Part shown: one piece after another, positions 49,067 to 58,954 of the stretch
Numbering within the stretch: position 1 is the stretch's first letter
Layout: each line of letters begins with the position of its first letter
Source: Myxococcales bacterium
GTDB taxonomy: Bacteria; Myxococcota_A; Polyangia; Polyangiales; Polyangiaceae
Direction of reading: 5' to 3'
Assembly (NCBI GenBank): GCA_016794345.1
Contig: JAEUKE010000090.1
Location: 1 to 64,000, forward strand
Length of the DNA stretch: 64,000 nt
The notes under the pieces: generated by a model
What the model was told of the DNA's origin: nothing
The model's input: only the letters and a program-made list of their open reading frames with translations
The model's database searches: none
Made by a program: the position numbers and the translations under genes

Positions 49067-50211
49067 GTCTCGAAGGCCGAGAGCGCGGCCGCGACGTCGG
49101 CCCGGTGACCGAGCGCGCCGAGCGCCTCACCCACGGCCCCGACGGTCGCGCGGAGCGCCTCCGGGCGCTTGAGGACCGCGCCCATGTGCCCCACGCGGAA
49201 GTAACGCGTGCGGAGCGCGGGCAAGAGCCCGCCCGCGACGACGACGCCACGTTTGCCGATCTCCGCGGCCAGCTCGGGACCGACCCCGTCGGGCAAGTAC
49301 AGGGCGCTCAGCGTGTTGGCCGTGATCTCTTCGCGCTTCGGCAAGAGCGACAGACCGAGCGCGCCCCACCCGGCGCGCATGCGCCTGGCCGCGCGCTCGT
49401 GCTCGGCGAAGCGCGCCTCCATCCCTCCGTCGAGCATCTCTTCGAGGGCGACAAGCAGCCCGCGAAGGAGCGTGGTGGGCGGCGTCGCGAAATAGCTGGG
49501 GCGGCGCTCTTCGTAGGCGCGCATGATCGGGATCCACGAGTCGAAGTCGAGCGAGAGCGGCGGCGCCACGCGCAGGCGCTTTCGAGCTTCGAGCGCGCGC
49601 TCCCCGACGACGAGGAGGCCGAGCCCGGCGGGCAGGCCGACGGCCTTCTGCGAGGCCGTGAGGTAGACGTCCGCGCCCCAGGCTTGCATCTCGAAGCGCT
49701 CGCCGCCGGTCGCACACACGCCGTCGAAGATCGAGAGCGCGCCGCGATCCGCGGCGAGCCGCGCGAGCGCTCGCGCATCGACGCGCACGCCGGTCGACGT
49801 GTCCACGTGGGTCGCGAAGAGCGCGCGCGGCGAGCCCGAGCCCAGCGCGGCGCCGACGGCGTCGAGCGAGGGGACGTCGCCCGGCTCGGCCTCGACGACC
49901 GTCACCTTCACGCCGCGACGGCGGAGCATCTCCGCCATGCGGTCGGAGAAGTACCCCGTCCACACGACGACGGCCTCGTCACCCGGGTCGAGCAGGTTCG
50001 TCGCGGCCATCTCCATGGCGGTGGTCCCGCTGCCCGGCAGCACGAATGGCTGCGCCGAATCGGACGCCAGCCAGGCCTTGCGCATGAGCCCGAGCGAGGC
50101 GCCGAACGCCTCGATGATATCGGGCGCGAGGTGGCTCGACGGCGCGCCTGAGCAGGCCTCGAGCACACGCGGGGAGATCTCGACGGGCCCGGGGATCATC
50201 AGGAGCGGCAT
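49063..50211 (-). CDS. PLP-dependent aminotransferase class V (alanine-glyoxylate type)
   Basis: 382 residues from ATG 50211; a GTG at 50229 would add six. The start MPLLMIPGPVEISPRVLEA is characteristic of alanine/serine-glyoxylate aminotransferases. PLP site: VYLTASQKAVGLPAGL, with the Schiff-base lysine in ASQK (about residue 184), Asp in SIFDGVCATGG binding the pyridine N, and FVLPGSGTTAMEMA contacting the phosphate. It could interconvert glycine/glyoxylate or a phosphonate; the substrate is not clear. Divergent from a MATE exporter, and overlapping the AraC gene by 4 bases. Confidence 0.9.
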   Translation of the reverse strand: MPLLMIPGPVEISPRVLEACSGAPSSHLAPDIIEAFGASLGLMRKAWLASDSAQPFVLPGSGTTAMEMAATNLLDPGDEAVVVWTGYFSDRMAEMLRRRGVKVTVVEAEPGDVPSLDAVGAALGSGSPRALFATHVDTSTGVRVDARALARLAADRGALSIFDGVCATGGERFEMQAWGADVYLTASQKAVGLPAGLGLLVVGERALEARKRLRVAPPLSLDFDSWIPIMRAYEERRPSYFATPPTTLLRGLLVALEEMLDGGMEARFAEHERAARRMRAGWGALGLSLLPKREEITANTLSALYLPDGVGPELAAEIGKRGVVVAGGLLPALRTRYFRVGHMGAVLKRPEALRATVGAVGEALGALGHRADVAAALSAFET

Positions 50212-50337
50212 GTTTGCCACGTACCACACCCGCTCGACCGAGCGCGACGCCCCCGCTGTACCGGCGCCGGCGGTCGTCAGGTGTGCGTGCCCTCGGCCGT
50301 CGCGTCGGGTACACCTACTTTCCTGTCGGAGGACGCC

Positions 50338-51795
50338 ATGTCACGCCTGAGCGCAGGCGGGGGTCAGTCAATCCCGACGCTGGAGCGACCCGCGCTGCAA
50401 GGCGCTAGGCTGCTCGCGCGTCGCTTGAGGGTCCTGTACCGCCCCTATCGCCGGTTCGGCGCCGAGATGATCGCGGTCGCTCGCGAGGGTCTCCCACTGG
50501 CCATCACCTTCGCAGGAGGGACGCTGCTCGGCGTGGTCGACACGGCCATGGTGGGTCGGCTCGGCGCGCCGGAGCTCGCCGGCGTGGCCCTCGGCAACGC
50601 CTTCTTCTTCACGATCACCGTGGCCGCCATGGGGGTGGTGTTCGGGATGGACCCCGTCGTCTCGCAGGCACTCGGCGCCGGCGAAGGCGCGCGCGCGCGG
50701 GCCGCCCTCCGGTCCGGGCTCCGCCTCGCGACGATCCTGTCGATCCCCGTGATGGCGATCCTCGCCCTCGCGCCGCTCTTCTTCGGAGCCTTCGGCGTGG
50801 AGCCGATATCCGCCAGGCACGCCGCGCACTTCTTGTGGGGCCGCGCGCCCGGCGCCATTCCGTTCCTCCTGGTGATGGCCCTGCGCAGCTACCTGCAGGG
50901 GCGCACGCACACGAGGCCCCTCGTGATCGGCGTGATCATCGCAAACGTGGTGAACTTCGTCGCGAACGGTCTTCTCATCTTCGGCGACGGTGCGCTCGAA
51001 GAGGTGGGCCTGCCCGCGATCGGCCTCCCCGCGTTCGGCGTGGCGGGCTCCGGTGTGGCTTCGGGCCTCGCGTCGATGGCGCAGCTCGTCTTCATCTACG
51101 CGGGGTTCCGCAAGCTCTTGCCCGCCTCGGGCGGAGGCGACGAGGACGTGCCGCTCCGAAAGATCGCCAGCATCGGCCTGCCGATAGGGCTCACGCTGCT
51201 GGCGGAGGTGGGCGCCTTCTCGCTCGCCGGCGTGCTCGCGGCCCGCATCGGCCCGGCGGCCGCCTCGGGTCATCAAGTGGCGATCACACTCGCGAGCCTG
51301 ACCTTCACCGTGGCCATGGGGATCGCCAACGCCACGAGCGTGCGGGTGGGCCGGGCCGTGGGTCGGGGAGAGCCCGCCGCAGCACGTCGCTCGGGCGTGG
51401 CCGGCTTCACGGCCTCCACGCTCTACATGTCGGTGACGGCGGCCATCTTCCTCCTCTTCCCGACCGAGCTCGCCAGCATCATGTCGGACAGGCCCGAGGT
51501 GCTCGCGTCGGCCGTGCCCTTGCTCGCCATCGCGGCAGCGTTCCAGCTCTTCGATGGCGCTCAGGTGGTGGGCGCCGGCGCCCTGCGCGGGATCGGGCAG
51601 ACGCGGTTCATCCAATACGCGAACATGATCGGCTACTACGTGCTCGGCCTCCCCGTGTCGCTCCTGCTCGCGTTTGGCCTCGACATGGCCGAACGCGGCC
51701 TGTGGTGGGGCCTCTGCATCGGGCTCGCGTTCGTGGCCCTCGTGCTCTTCTGGAAGTTCCTGAAGGCGTCGCGCGGGACCATCGAGCGCGTGTAG
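50338..51795 (+). CDS. MATE family efflux transporter
   Basis: 485 residues from ATG 50338, behind a strong GGAGG at spacing seven, which decides the start. Twelve hydrophobic segments; the conserved MATE features are FAGGTLLGVVDTAMVGRLGAPELAGVAL (helix 1-2, with V-D-T-A-M-V-G), PVVSQALGAGEGA, and the second-half equivalent IGLPIGLTLLAEVGAFSLAG plus ALRGIGQTRFI. Exports cationic drugs or dyes with Na+ or H+ exchange. The N-terminal 40 residues are unusually long and basic (a cytoplasmic lead). Divergent from the aminotransferase-AraC operon (126-base gap). Confidence 0.92.
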   Translation: MSRLSAGGGQSIPTLERPALQGARLLARRLRVLYRPYRRFGAEMIAVAREGLPLAITFAGGTLLGVVDTAMVGRLGAPELAGVALGNAFFFTITVAAMGVVFGMDPVVSQALGAGEGARARAALRSGLRLATILSIPVMAILALAPLFFGAFGVEPISARHAAHFLWGRAPGAIPFLLVMALRSYLQGRTHTRPLVIGVIIANVVNFVANGLLIFGDGALEEVGLPAIGLPAFGVAGSGVASGLASMAQLVFIYAGFRKLLPASGGGDEDVPLRKIASIGLPIGLTLLAEVGAFSLAGVLAARIGPAAASGHQVAITLASLTFTVAMGIANATSVRVGRAVGRGEPAAARRSGVAGFTASTLYMSVTAAIFLLFPTELASIMSDRPEVLASAVPLLAIAAAFQLFDGAQVVGAGALRGIGQTRFIQYANMIGYYVLGLPVSLLLAFGLDMAERGLWWGLCIGLAFVALVLFWKFLKASRGTIERV

Positions 51796-51820
51796 CCGGG
51801 GCCCGCCCGTCTCGCCTCCG

Positions 51821-53494
51821 TCAGCGCGCTGCGCCGATGTCGCGCAGCACGCGCTCGCGGATGAGCGGGACGGGCGGCGCGCCGTGCGCGAGGAGGGCGT
51901 CGTGGAAGCGCTGGTTGTCGAACTTCAGACCCAGCGCGGCCTGGGCCTGCGCGCGGAGCTCGAGGATCTGGATCTTGCCGAGCGTGTACGCGAAGTAGCC
52001 GGGGTCGAAGGTGCCGCGGTAGGCCTGCTGCTTCGCCGTCGCGCGATCCTGGAAGCAGTCCTTCACGAAGCGCTCCTCCGCTTGCTCGAGCGTCATGCCC
52101 TTCGTGTGCAGGCCGATCGAGACCACGAACCGACAGTTGCGGAGCAACGCGTCGCCGAGCTGCCCGAGCCGAGACTGCGGATCGTCGGCGCCGAAGCCTT
52201 GTTCGATCATGAGCTGCTCCCCGTAGTGCGCCCAGCCCTCGACGAACGAATAGCTCGCGAGCATCTTCTGGGTACGCGTCGGCGCGCGTCGGATCCACTG
52301 GCCGTGCAAGAAGTGCCCAGGGAAGACCTCGTGCACGCTCGTCGCGAGCAGCGTGCCGAAGGGCATCACGTACTCCTCCTGCTCCTTGGCGGGCCACGAC
52401 GGGTCGGGCAGCGTGATGTAGTAATAGGCGGGCAAATCCGCCCGGTCGAACGGGCCGGGCCCGTCGAGGAACGCGCTGTTCCACTGCATGAACGGCGGCG
52501 TCTCCTTCACCTCGATCTTCCCCTCGGGCGGGAGCGTGACGAGCTTCTTCTGCTCGAGGAAGACCTTGGCCGTGAAGGTGAGCGACGTCGCAGTCTCGAG
52601 CAGCTTGGGGATCGGCGGCCGTGAGACCTTCGTGGAGCCCATGAGCGCCTCGTACGCGGCCTTGTTGCGCGCGAGGTCTTCCTCCGCCATGCGCTCGAAC
52701 TCGGGGAGCGGGATCGAGAGCGCCTCCTGAACCTCGAGGAGGCGCGCGTACTGCGAAGCGCCGAGGATGTAGCTCTTGTCGGCGCGCGGCAGCTCCTGCT
52801 TCTCGAGGTAGCCGGCGACGTGCGCGGCCCTCGCGGCGAGCTCCTTCACGACGGCGATCGCCTCCTCCCGCAGCGTCGCGTCTTTCACGTCGGCGAGGAG
52901 CCGAACGACGTCTCCGCCGAGGTACTCGGCGTAGCCGCGGTAGATGCCAATGTCCGTCTTGACGAACGGCTCGGGGAGCGGCCCTCTCAGGTTCGCCTCG
53001 ATGTGGTGCGTCTGCGGGAGGCTCGCCTTCACGTGGGCGAGCAGGCGTCGTGCTCGCTCGTCGAACGGGGCGTAGTCCCGCGTGAGGTAGCTATCGAGCG
53101 CGAAGAGCTCCTCGTAATACTGGGGCCGGCGCCGCCACGTCTCGAGCTCGCGGATCTGGAAGAGCTCCTCCTCGATCCCGAGCCGCAGGAGCTCGACGTC
53201 GAGCTTCTCGTCTTCCCCGAGCTTGGTCGCGTCGAGCTTCGCGAGGTCGGCCTTCGCCGCGTCGAGCTTCTTCGCGCGCGCGAGGATGCCCGCCTCGGAG
53301 TAGTCGGCAACCTTGCCGTCGAACTCGTCCCGCAGCCCCAGGGAGCGCGCGGTCGCAGGTCGGCTGACGACCGCGTCGGTGATCGCGTCGATGGTCGCGC
53401 GCGGCGAGGCCTCTCCGGGCGCGCGCGGCGCCCGCACCTCCACACACGCAGAGGACAGAAGAAATAGAGCGCCGACGAAGAGGCCCGCGCGCAT
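51821..53494 (-). CDS. DUF885 metallopeptidase-like lipoprotein
   Basis: 557 residues from ATG 53494. Lipobox GALFLLSSACVEV (Cys17). The DUF885 zinc motif HEVFPGH lies at residues 388-394 (pattern H-E-x-x-P-G-H), with a likely third ligand Glu further on in SFVEGWAHYGEQLM, E-G-W-A-x-Y being another family hallmark. These are M32-like gluzincin-type enzymes of unknown substrate, often thought to be dipeptidases or carboxypeptidases. Length is typical. Starts two bases after the purB stop, so it is the last gene of the ggt-purB-DUF885 operon. Confidence 0.9.
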   Translation of the reverse strand: MRAGLFVGALFLLSSACVEVRAPRAPGEASPRATIDAITDAVVSRPATARSLGLRDEFDGKVADYSEAGILARAKKLDAAKADLAKLDATKLGEDEKLDVELLRLGIEEELFQIRELETWRRRPQYYEELFALDSYLTRDYAPFDERARRLLAHVKASLPQTHHIEANLRGPLPEPFVKTDIGIYRGYAEYLGGDVVRLLADVKDATLREEAIAVVKELAARAAHVAGYLEKQELPRADKSYILGASQYARLLEVQEALSIPLPEFERMAEEDLARNKAAYEALMGSTKVSRPPIPKLLETATSLTFTAKVFLEQKKLVTLPPEGKIEVKETPPFMQWNSAFLDGPGPFDRADLPAYYYITLPDPSWPAKEQEEYVMPFGTLLATSVHEVFPGHFLHGQWIRRAPTRTQKMLASYSFVEGWAHYGEQLMIEQGFGADDPQSRLGQLGDALLRNCRFVVSIGLHTKGMTLEQAEERFVKDCFQDRATAKQQAYRGTFDPGYFAYTLGKIQILELRAQAQAALGLKFDNQRFHDALLAHGAPPVPLIRERVLRDIGAAR

Positions 53495-53496
53495 CG

Positions 53497-54798
53497 TCAG
53501 CCCATCACGAGCGCGCGATCGCAGATGGCGCCGCAGTGGGCGAGCGCGTGATCGAGCGAGAAGGCCTCGTCGATCTCGGCGCCCGTGAGCACCGCGAGCA
53601 CGTCGCTGTCGCTCTTCAGGTTCTCGCGGAAGGTGCCGTCGCCGGAGAAGGCGCGCATGGCGCTGCGCTGTACGATCTCGTACGCAGCCTGCCGCGGCCT
53701 ACCCTTCTTCACCATGGCGAGGAGCACACCCTCGCTGAAGAAGAGCCCGCCCGAGCGATCGAGGTTCTTCTGCATGCCCTTCGGATAGACGACGAGGCCC
53801 TCGACGAGGCCGCGCGCGCGGTCGAGCATGAAGGCCATCGTCGCCGTCACGTCCGGCGCGATCATGCGCTCGACGGAGGAGTGCGAGATGTCGCGCTCGT
53901 GCCAGAGCGCCACGTCCTCCAGAGCGGGCACCACCGCAGCGCGCACGACGCGAGCGAGGCCGCAGAGGTTCTCGCTCAAGATGGGGTTCCGCTTGTGTGG
54001 CATGGCGCTCGAGCCCTTCTGACCGGCGGTGAAGCGCTCCTCCGCCTCGGCGACCTCGGTGCGTTGCCAGTGGCGGACGTTGGTTGCGAGCCGCTCGATG
54101 GAGGCGGCCAGGAGCGCCATGGCCGAGAAGAGCGCCGCGTGACGGTCGCGCGCCACGACCTGCGTGCTCACCGTCTCGAAGTGGAGCCCCAGCGCGGAGA
54201 GCGCGTGCCGCTCGATCTCGGGCGTCAGGTGCGCGTACGTGCCGACGGCGCCCGCGATCTTCCCGACGGCGATCTCCTCCCGCGCCGCGCGCAGGCGCGT
54301 CCGCGCGCGCTTGGCCTCGGCCAGGTGCCCGGCGAGGACGACGCCGAACGTGACGGGCTCGGCGTGGATGCCGTGGCTGCGCCCGATCATCGGGGTCATC
54401 CGGTGCTCGCGCACGCGCGACTCGAGCGCGACGATGTAGTCGTCGGTTCGCTGCAAGATCTTGTCGGTCGCGCGCGTCAGGAGGACGGCCAAGCTGGAGT
54501 CGAGCACGTCGCTCGACGTCATCCCCAGGTGGAGGAAGCGCGCCGACGGACCCGCGAGCTCCTCCACGTGCGTGAGGAACGCGATGACGTCGTGTTTCGT
54601 CGTCTTCTCGATCTCCTCGATCCGCGCAGAGTCGAGGCGAAGGTTCTTCCCGCGGATCTCCGCGGCGGTACCCTTCGGCACGCGGCCGTCTGCTTCCATG
54701 GCCTCGCACGCGGCGAGCTCGACCTCGAGCCACGTGGCGTAGCGGGCGTCGGCGGACCAGAGCTCGGCGAAGTCGGTGGGCGTGTAGCGCGGGATCAT
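53497..54798 (-). CDS. purB: Adenylosuccinate lyase
   Basis: 433 residues from ATG 54798. Fumarase/aspartase superfamily: the signature loop [11 protein letters not shown] (about 258-268) is exact, [13 protein letters not shown] and [14 protein letters not shown] carry the catalytic His and Ser regions, and the length suits the PurB branch. It splits adenylosuccinate to AMP plus fumarate and SAICAR to AICAR in purine synthesis, in the cytoplasm. Its ATG overlaps the stop of the ggt gene (ATGA). No other pur gene is adjacent. Confidence 0.96.
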   Translation of the reverse strand: MIPRYTPTDFAELWSADARYATWLEVELAACEAMEADGRVPKGTAAEIRGKNLRLDSARIEEIEKTTKHDVIAFLTHVEELAGPSARFLHLGMTSSDVLDSSLAVLLTRATDKILQRTDDYIVALESRVREHRMTPMIGRSHGIHAEPVTFGVVLAGHLAEAKRARTRLRAAREEIAVGKIAGAVGTYAHLTPEIERHALSALGLHFETVSTQVVARDRHAALFSAMALLAASIERLATNVRHWQRTEVAEAEERFTAGQKGSSAMPHKRNPILSENLCGLARVVRAAVVPALEDVALWHERDISHSSVERMIAPDVTATMAFMLDRARGLVEGLVVYPKGMQKNLDRSGGLFFSEGVLLAMVKKGRPRQAAYEIVQRSAMRAFSGDGTFRENLKSDSDVLAVLTGAEIDEAFSLDHALAHCGAICDRALVMG

Positions 54799-56645
54799 CT
54801 CGCGGGGAGCCTAGTCCCCGCTTTGCCCGCCGCCAAGGCGAGGCCGCCCTCCCGCCGGTCGGCGAAGCCGTAAGCGACCCCGGTCTCGTCGTCGAGGACG
54901 ATGGCCTTCACGTCACCCAGCGGGATGGGGCTGGGCGCGATCTTGTGACCCCACCCCGTGAGCTCCTTCTTGATCGTGTCGCCTAGGTCGTTGCCGCGCT
55001 CGGTCCGGACCTCGTCGGGGACGAGCTGATGGTGCACGCGCCCGCGCTTGACCGCGGCGTCGACCGTCATCCGGTAGTCGATGAGGTTGCGCAGGACCTG
55101 CGAGATCACGTTGGGAATGGTGTCGCCGCCGGGTGAGCCGATGACGATGCGGGTCTTGCCGTCGCGGCTGACGATCGTCGGGCTCATCGAGCTCGCCATG
55201 CGTTTGCCGGGCGCAGCGTCGTTGGGGCCCCTCGGCGAGAAAGCGCCGAGCGCGTTCGACAGGAGGACGCCGGTGCCGGGCACGATGACCTTCGCCCCGA
55301 AGCTCGCCGACAGGGTCACCGTGAGCGAGACGGCGTTCCCCTCGGCGTCCACGACGGAGAGGTGTGTCGTCTCGGGCGACTCCTTGGCGATCTGCGCGAG
55401 CTCCGGCGCGAGGTCGGCGAGCGGCGTCGCCTTGGCGGGATCGACCGGCCGGGAGAGCAGGTGCAGCCCGCTGAGCAGCGCGGCCGTCGCGTCGGGCTTC
55501 ACGCGATCGGCGTAGAAGTCCGGGTCCGCGCCGACGCTGCGCCTGTCGACGTAGGCGCGACGCGCGGACTCGACGAAGAGGTGGTACGCGCGCGCCGAGT
55601 CGGCCGGCGCGTCGTGCGCACCGAGCCGCTCCATCAAGGACAAGGTCTCCGCGATCGCGACGCCTCCCATCGACGGCGGCGGCATCGTCTCGACCGTGAA
55701 GCCGCGGTAGCTGAACCGGAGCGGCGCGCGATCCTTGACGCGGTAGGACGCGAGATCGGCCTTCGTGACGAGGCCGCCGTTCTTCTTCATGGCCGCGTCG
55801 ACCGCGTCGGCGAACGCGCCCGCGTAGAAACCCGCGTCGCCGTCTTTCGCGATCGCCTCGAGCGTCTTCGCGAGATCGCGCTGCACGATCTTGTCGCCTG
55901 CTTCGTGTGGCTGCTTTCCTTTTGCCGTTCCGAACACCGCGCGCGCTGCCGGGTCCGCCTTGAGCTTGGGCCACTGCGCCGCGAGCGACTGCGCCGCGCG
56001 CGGCGAGAGCTTGTGGCCCTTCTTCGCGAGCCGAATGGCCGGCGCGAGGAGCTCGCCCAGCGGCTTCTTGCCGAAGCGATCGCGCGCGTGGTTGAGGCCC
56101 GCGACCGTCCCCGGCACCGCGGTGGAGGCCCAGCCCACGCCGCCGGCGTCCACCTCGGCGACCACCTTCTCCGTCGTCGCGCCCGTCGGCCCGGCCTCGC
56201 GGAAGTCGATCGCGACCGACTCGCCCGACTTCATGCGCACGAGCATGAAGCCTCCACCGCCGAGGTTGCCGGCGCTCGGGTGTGTGACCGCGAGCGCGTA
56301 CGCGGCCGCGACGGCTGCGTCGACCGCGTTGCCGCCCTTGTCGAGGACCTCGACCGCGGCCTTTGTGGCGTTCGGCTCCACGGTCGTCGCGATGCCGCTC
56401 TCCCCCTTCACGGCCTCCGCCCCGCCCATCTTCAGCTCGATCGGCGGGTTGGGCGCGGGCGGCGCGGGCGGCTCGACGAAAGCTTGGACGGCGCTCCCGC
56501 TCGCGCTCGCGGTCGCGGCGGCAGAGGGCGACGCGGACGACGGCGTCGAGGTCGCGACAGGTCCCGGCGGCACGACGGGCGACGGTCCGGGATCGGAGCA
56601 AGCCAAGAGCCCCATCAGCGTGAGAGCCACCGCCCGGCGCATCAT
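54795..56645 (-). CDS. ggt: Gamma-glutamyltransferase lipoprotein
   Basis: 616 residues from ATG 56645 (a GTG at 56663 is possible). Lipobox [13 protein letters not shown] (Cys16), unlike many secreted Ggt that have an ordinary signal peptide. The large subunit has [31 protein letters not shown] and the small-subunit nucleophile is the Thr at ETTHLSVVD (auto-cleavage site), followed by [30 protein letters not shown] (glutamate-binding residues) and [16 protein letters not shown]. It transfers or hydrolyses the gamma-glutamyl group of glutathione, feeding glutamate and Cys-Gly inside. First gene of the ggt-purB-DUF885 operon. Confidence 0.95.
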   Translation of the reverse strand: MMRRAVALTLMGLLACSDPGPSPVVPPGPVATSTPSSASPSAAATASASGSAVQAFVEPPAPPAPNPPIELKMGGAEAVKGESGIATTVEPNATKAAVEVLDKGGNAVDAAVAAAYALAVTHPSAGNLGGGGFMLVRMKSGESVAIDFREAGPTGATTEKVVAEVDAGGVGWASTAVPGTVAGLNHARDRFGKKPLGELLAPAIRLAKKGHKLSPRAAQSLAAQWPKLKADPAARAVFGTAKGKQPHEAGDKIVQRDLAKTLEAIAKDGDAGFYAGAFADAVDAAMKKNGGLVTKADLASYRVKDRAPLRFSYRGFTVETMPPPSMGGVAIAETLSLMERLGAHDAPADSARAYHLFVESARRAYVDRRSVGADPDFYADRVKPDATAALLSGLHLLSRPVDPAKATPLADLAPELAQIAKESPETTHLSVVDAEGNAVSLTVTLSASFGAKVIVPGTGVLLSNALGAFSPRGPNDAAPGKRMASSMSPTIVSRDGKTRIVIGSPGGDTIPNVISQVLRNLIDYRMTVDAAVKRGRVHHQLVPDEVRTERGNDLGDTIKKELTGWGHKIAPSPIPLGDVKAIVLDDETGVAYGFADRREGGLALAAGKAGTRLPAR

Positions 56646-56752
56646 CCGTCCGCGTTCTACCACGCGAAGGACAACGCCGCAGTCGGCCGTGCTCTTCGCT
56701 CTCCGCCCTCGCCGCGACGCCTCACTTCCGAGGCGTTGCGTTCACGCAAACA

Positions 56753-56786
56753 AAAGCCCCCCTCGACTTTGGCCGAGGGGGGCTTT
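56753..56786 (-). terminator. Strong hairpin terminator downstream of the Cys-rich gene
   Basis: On the minus strand, AAAGCCCCCCTCG pairs with CGAGGGGGGCTTT (13 bp, 8-base loop) and is followed by CTTTTGTTTG, a T-rich tail. It lies 61 bases past the stop of the gene at 56847 and before the ggt gene, so it ends the Cys-rich transcript and isolates ggt. Confidence 0.75.
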
Positions 56787-56846
56787 GGGGTGAGCCCACG
56801 GGACGACGTCACCCGCAAGGTGTGGCGTCGTCGCCTCGAGCCGACG

Positions 56847-57713
56847 TCACTTGCGGCGCTTCACCACGCGGCGGCCGAAGGCGAGCCCGAAGGTCGCCAT
56901 GCCGAGCGCCATGAGACCGAAGCTGAAGTCGGAGTCCGACGGCGCCGCGGCGCAGTCCGCCGAGCAGCCCGCCTCCGCCTTGCAGCTGTTACCCGAGCAC
57001 TCCGCGTCGCTGTAGAACTGCACCTCGATCGAGAAGTAGTCGGCGAGCGCAGCGGCGCAGTCGTCGATGTTCGTCGCCTGCACGTATTGGCCGTCGCAGA
57101 ACATGGCGCCGTCGCCCGAGTCACACTGCGCCTCGCAGCCGCCCTGGAGCTGGGCCTTGCAGTCGACGTAGCCGCTCGCCTGGCAGTCGATCTGGCAGTC
57201 CATGTTCACTTCGGCGGTGCACTCGCCGCTGCAGCAGCCCTGGCACTGCGCCTGGCAGTCCGGCTGCTGGACGTTGCAGCCCGCCGCGCACTCGCCCTGG
57301 CAGGTGGCCTCACACGAGGCCCGGCACTCGCCCTTGTTGCTCGAGGCCGAGCACTGCGCGTCACAGTCCGCCGTGCAGTTGCCCTCGCAATACGCCTCGC
57401 AGTCGAACTCGCCGCCGCTGCACGACGCTTCACACGAGCCCTGACAGCTCGAGGTGCAGCTCGCCTCGGCGGTCACGTTGCACTGGCCGTCGCAGCCGAC
57501 CTGGAGCTCGGCGGCGCACTCGGCCTCGAAGGTCAGCGGCTCGCACTTGGCCTTGCACTCGGGCGGGTCCACGTAGACCTCACACTCGAAGTTCCCCTCC
57601 GCCTCGAAGTAGAGGTTGCCGCAGGCGTCGAGGCCCTTGGCCTGAGCGAGCGGAGCAAAGGCGAGAGAGGCAGCGAGGCCGGCGGCCCCGAGAAGCAAGG
57701 GTGCGATACGCAT
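56847..57713 (-). CDS. Secreted Cys-rich (CxxxC) protein with MYXO-CTERM-like tail
   Basis: 288 residues from ATG 57713, behind a near-perfect AAGGAGAG at spacing seven. Signal peptide LLLGAAGLAASLAFAPLAQA-K, no lipobox. The mature part has about 37 Cys (13%), most as CxxxC steps (ASCTSSCQGSCEASC; GECAAGCNVQQPDC; CQAQCQGCCSGEC), giving an unusual continuous disulphide or metal ladder over about residues 30-215. A C-terminal segment with Cys pairs leads to SDFSFGLMALGMATFGLAFGRR and RRK, a MYXO-CTERM-like anchor. Such proteins exist in other myxobacteria (CxxxC family MYXO-CTERM proteins) with unknown function. A candidate sigma-54 promoter lies upstream at 57762-57777. Confidence 0.9.
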   Translation of the reverse strand: MRIAPLLLGAAGLAASLAFAPLAQAKGLDACGNLYFEAEGNFECEVYVDPPECKAKCEPLTFEAECAAELQVGCDGQCNVTAEASCTSSCQGSCEASCSGGEFDCEAYCEGNCTADCDAQCSASSNKGECRASCEATCQGECAAGCNVQQPDCQAQCQGCCSGECTAEVNMDCQIDCQASGYVDCKAQLQGGCEAQCDSGDGAMFCDGQYVQATNIDDCAAALADYFSIEVQFYSDAECSGNSCKAEAGCSADCAAAPSDSDFSFGLMALGMATFGLAFGRRVVKRRK

Positions 57714-57761
57714 GGAAGAACTCTCCTTGAAAGACGATGCGGCGGTCCGAACCGCATCGTA

Positions 57762-57777
57762 AGCAAGACGGTCGCCA
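57762..57777 (-). promoter_or_regulatory. Candidate sigma-54 (-24/-12) promoter
   Basis: On the minus strand TGGCGACCGTCTTGCT matches the TGGCAC-N5-TTGCW pattern at both conserved doublets (GG and GC, spaced by ten). It ends about 48 bases before the ATG at 57713, leaving a short leader with the strong AAGGAG. No activator gene is near. Sigma-54 promoters are common in myxobacterial development. Seen as a match; function inferred. Confidence 0.45.
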
Positions 57778-57886
57778 CCGGGCCAGATTCAACCCAACCA
57801 GGGCAATTCCCCGCGGATTCCTGCTCGCGCGGGGCGATGCGTGAATCTCGGTTCACACCCGCGCGCTACGAGCGCCAGACCGAGCG

Positions 57887-58954
57887 TCACTCCAGCGTGG
57901 TGGGGACCGTACCGGGACCGTAACGCGTTACGATGCCGTTACGCTTCACGTTGGGCTTGGGGCTGCCGATGAACTCGCCGCCAACGGCCCAGTACGCGCC
58001 CGTCTCGTCACGCCAGATCGCGTGGAGATCACCATGGGGGTCGGCCGAGAAGTCGTCGGCCCACGCGGAGCCGTCATACCGCTGCTTAAGGCCGCCCATC
58101 CCCACGATCCCCACACCGCCCCCGCCGCAGAAGACGCCGTTCACGTCGTTCGTGAGCGTGCGATCGAGGCGCGTCCACGCGGCACCGTCGTAGTGGAGCA
58201 GGTCGCGGCCGCCGACGGCCCACACGTCTGTCGCTGAGCATCCGTGCACGGTGGTGATGGTCCCCGAAGAGACCGGCGGGTCCGACTCGAGCACCCACTC
58301 ACTGCCCTTCTTGTGCCAGATGACGCCCGCCTCGCCGACGACGAAGAGGTCGTCCGAGCTCGTCCCCCAGACCTTGAAGTGCGCGCGGTTCTTCGGCGCT
58401 CCAGGCAAGACGACGGGTGACCACGCCGAGCCGTCGTAGTGGAGGACGACGTCGTCAGGCGTCGTGCTCGGGCCGCCGACCATGCCGCCCACGGCCCACA
58501 CGTCGGTCGGCGAGAACGCCATGAGACCCCAGAGCGTCGCCGTGGTGCCGGACTGGTGCTCGACGAAGCTCTGCCCGTCGTAGTGGGTGATGCGGCCGTC
58601 TTCGCCGACCATCCAGATGTCGCTGTCGCTCGTGCCGTGGACCCACCAGAACGAGCTGGTGCCGCCGGGCTTCAGGTCCTTCCAGGTCTTGCCGTCGAAG
58701 TGGATGGCGAGGGCGTCGAAGCCGCTGTTCTTCAGCGGACCGCCCACGGCGTAGACGCTCTTCGAGCTGGTCCCCCAAACGGCGAGGAGCGCGCGATCGA
58801 GCTTGGCGTCGTCGAACACGACCTGCCACGCCGGAGCCGAGGGGGTGCCGCCCGCACCTCCGCCCGTTCCGCCCGTGCCGGTGCTCGAGTCGTCGCCACA
58901 GGCTGGCGCGACAGCGAGCGCGCCCAGGAGCGCCAAGAACCATCTCGAGCTCAT
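57887..58954 (-). CDS. Propeller-type lipoprotein
   Basis: 355 residues from ATG 58954, with GGAGG at spacing about seven. Lipobox ALLGALAVAPACGDD (Cys19). The body has repeated units such as VWGTSSKSVYAVGG, VHGTSDSDIWMVGEDG, AFSPTDVWAVGGM, VWGTSSDDLFVVGEAG and GCSATDVWAVGG, each with W-G-T-S/S-x-x-D-V-W-A-V-G, characteristic of a beta-propeller lipoprotein family widespread in Polyangiales. Its ATG overlaps the stop of the gene ahead (ATGA), so it is the third gene of the PHM-like operon. Partner unknown. Confidence 0.84.
   Translation of the reverse strand: MSSRWFLALLGALAVAPACGDDSSTGTGGTGGGAGGTPSAPAWQVVFDDAKLDRALLAVWGTSSKSVYAVGGPLKNSGFDALAIHFDGKTWKDLKPGGTSSFWWVHGTSDSDIWMVGEDGRITHYDGQSFVEHQSGTTATLWGLMAFSPTDVWAVGGMVGGPSTTPDDVVLHYDGSAWSPVVLPGAPKNRAHFKVWGTSSDDLFVVGEAGVIWHKKGSEWVLESDPPVSSGTITTVHGCSATDVWAVGGRDLLHYDGAAWTRLDRTLTNDVNGVFCGGGGVGIVGMGGLKQRYDGSAWADDFSADPHGDLHAIWRDETGAYWAVGGEFIGSPKPNVKRNGIVTRYGPGTVPTTLE

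Noticed and set aside
57919..57932. Perfect palindrome CGTAACGCGTTACG
   Set aside because: Falls inside the last codons of the propeller lipoprotein; no promoter context.
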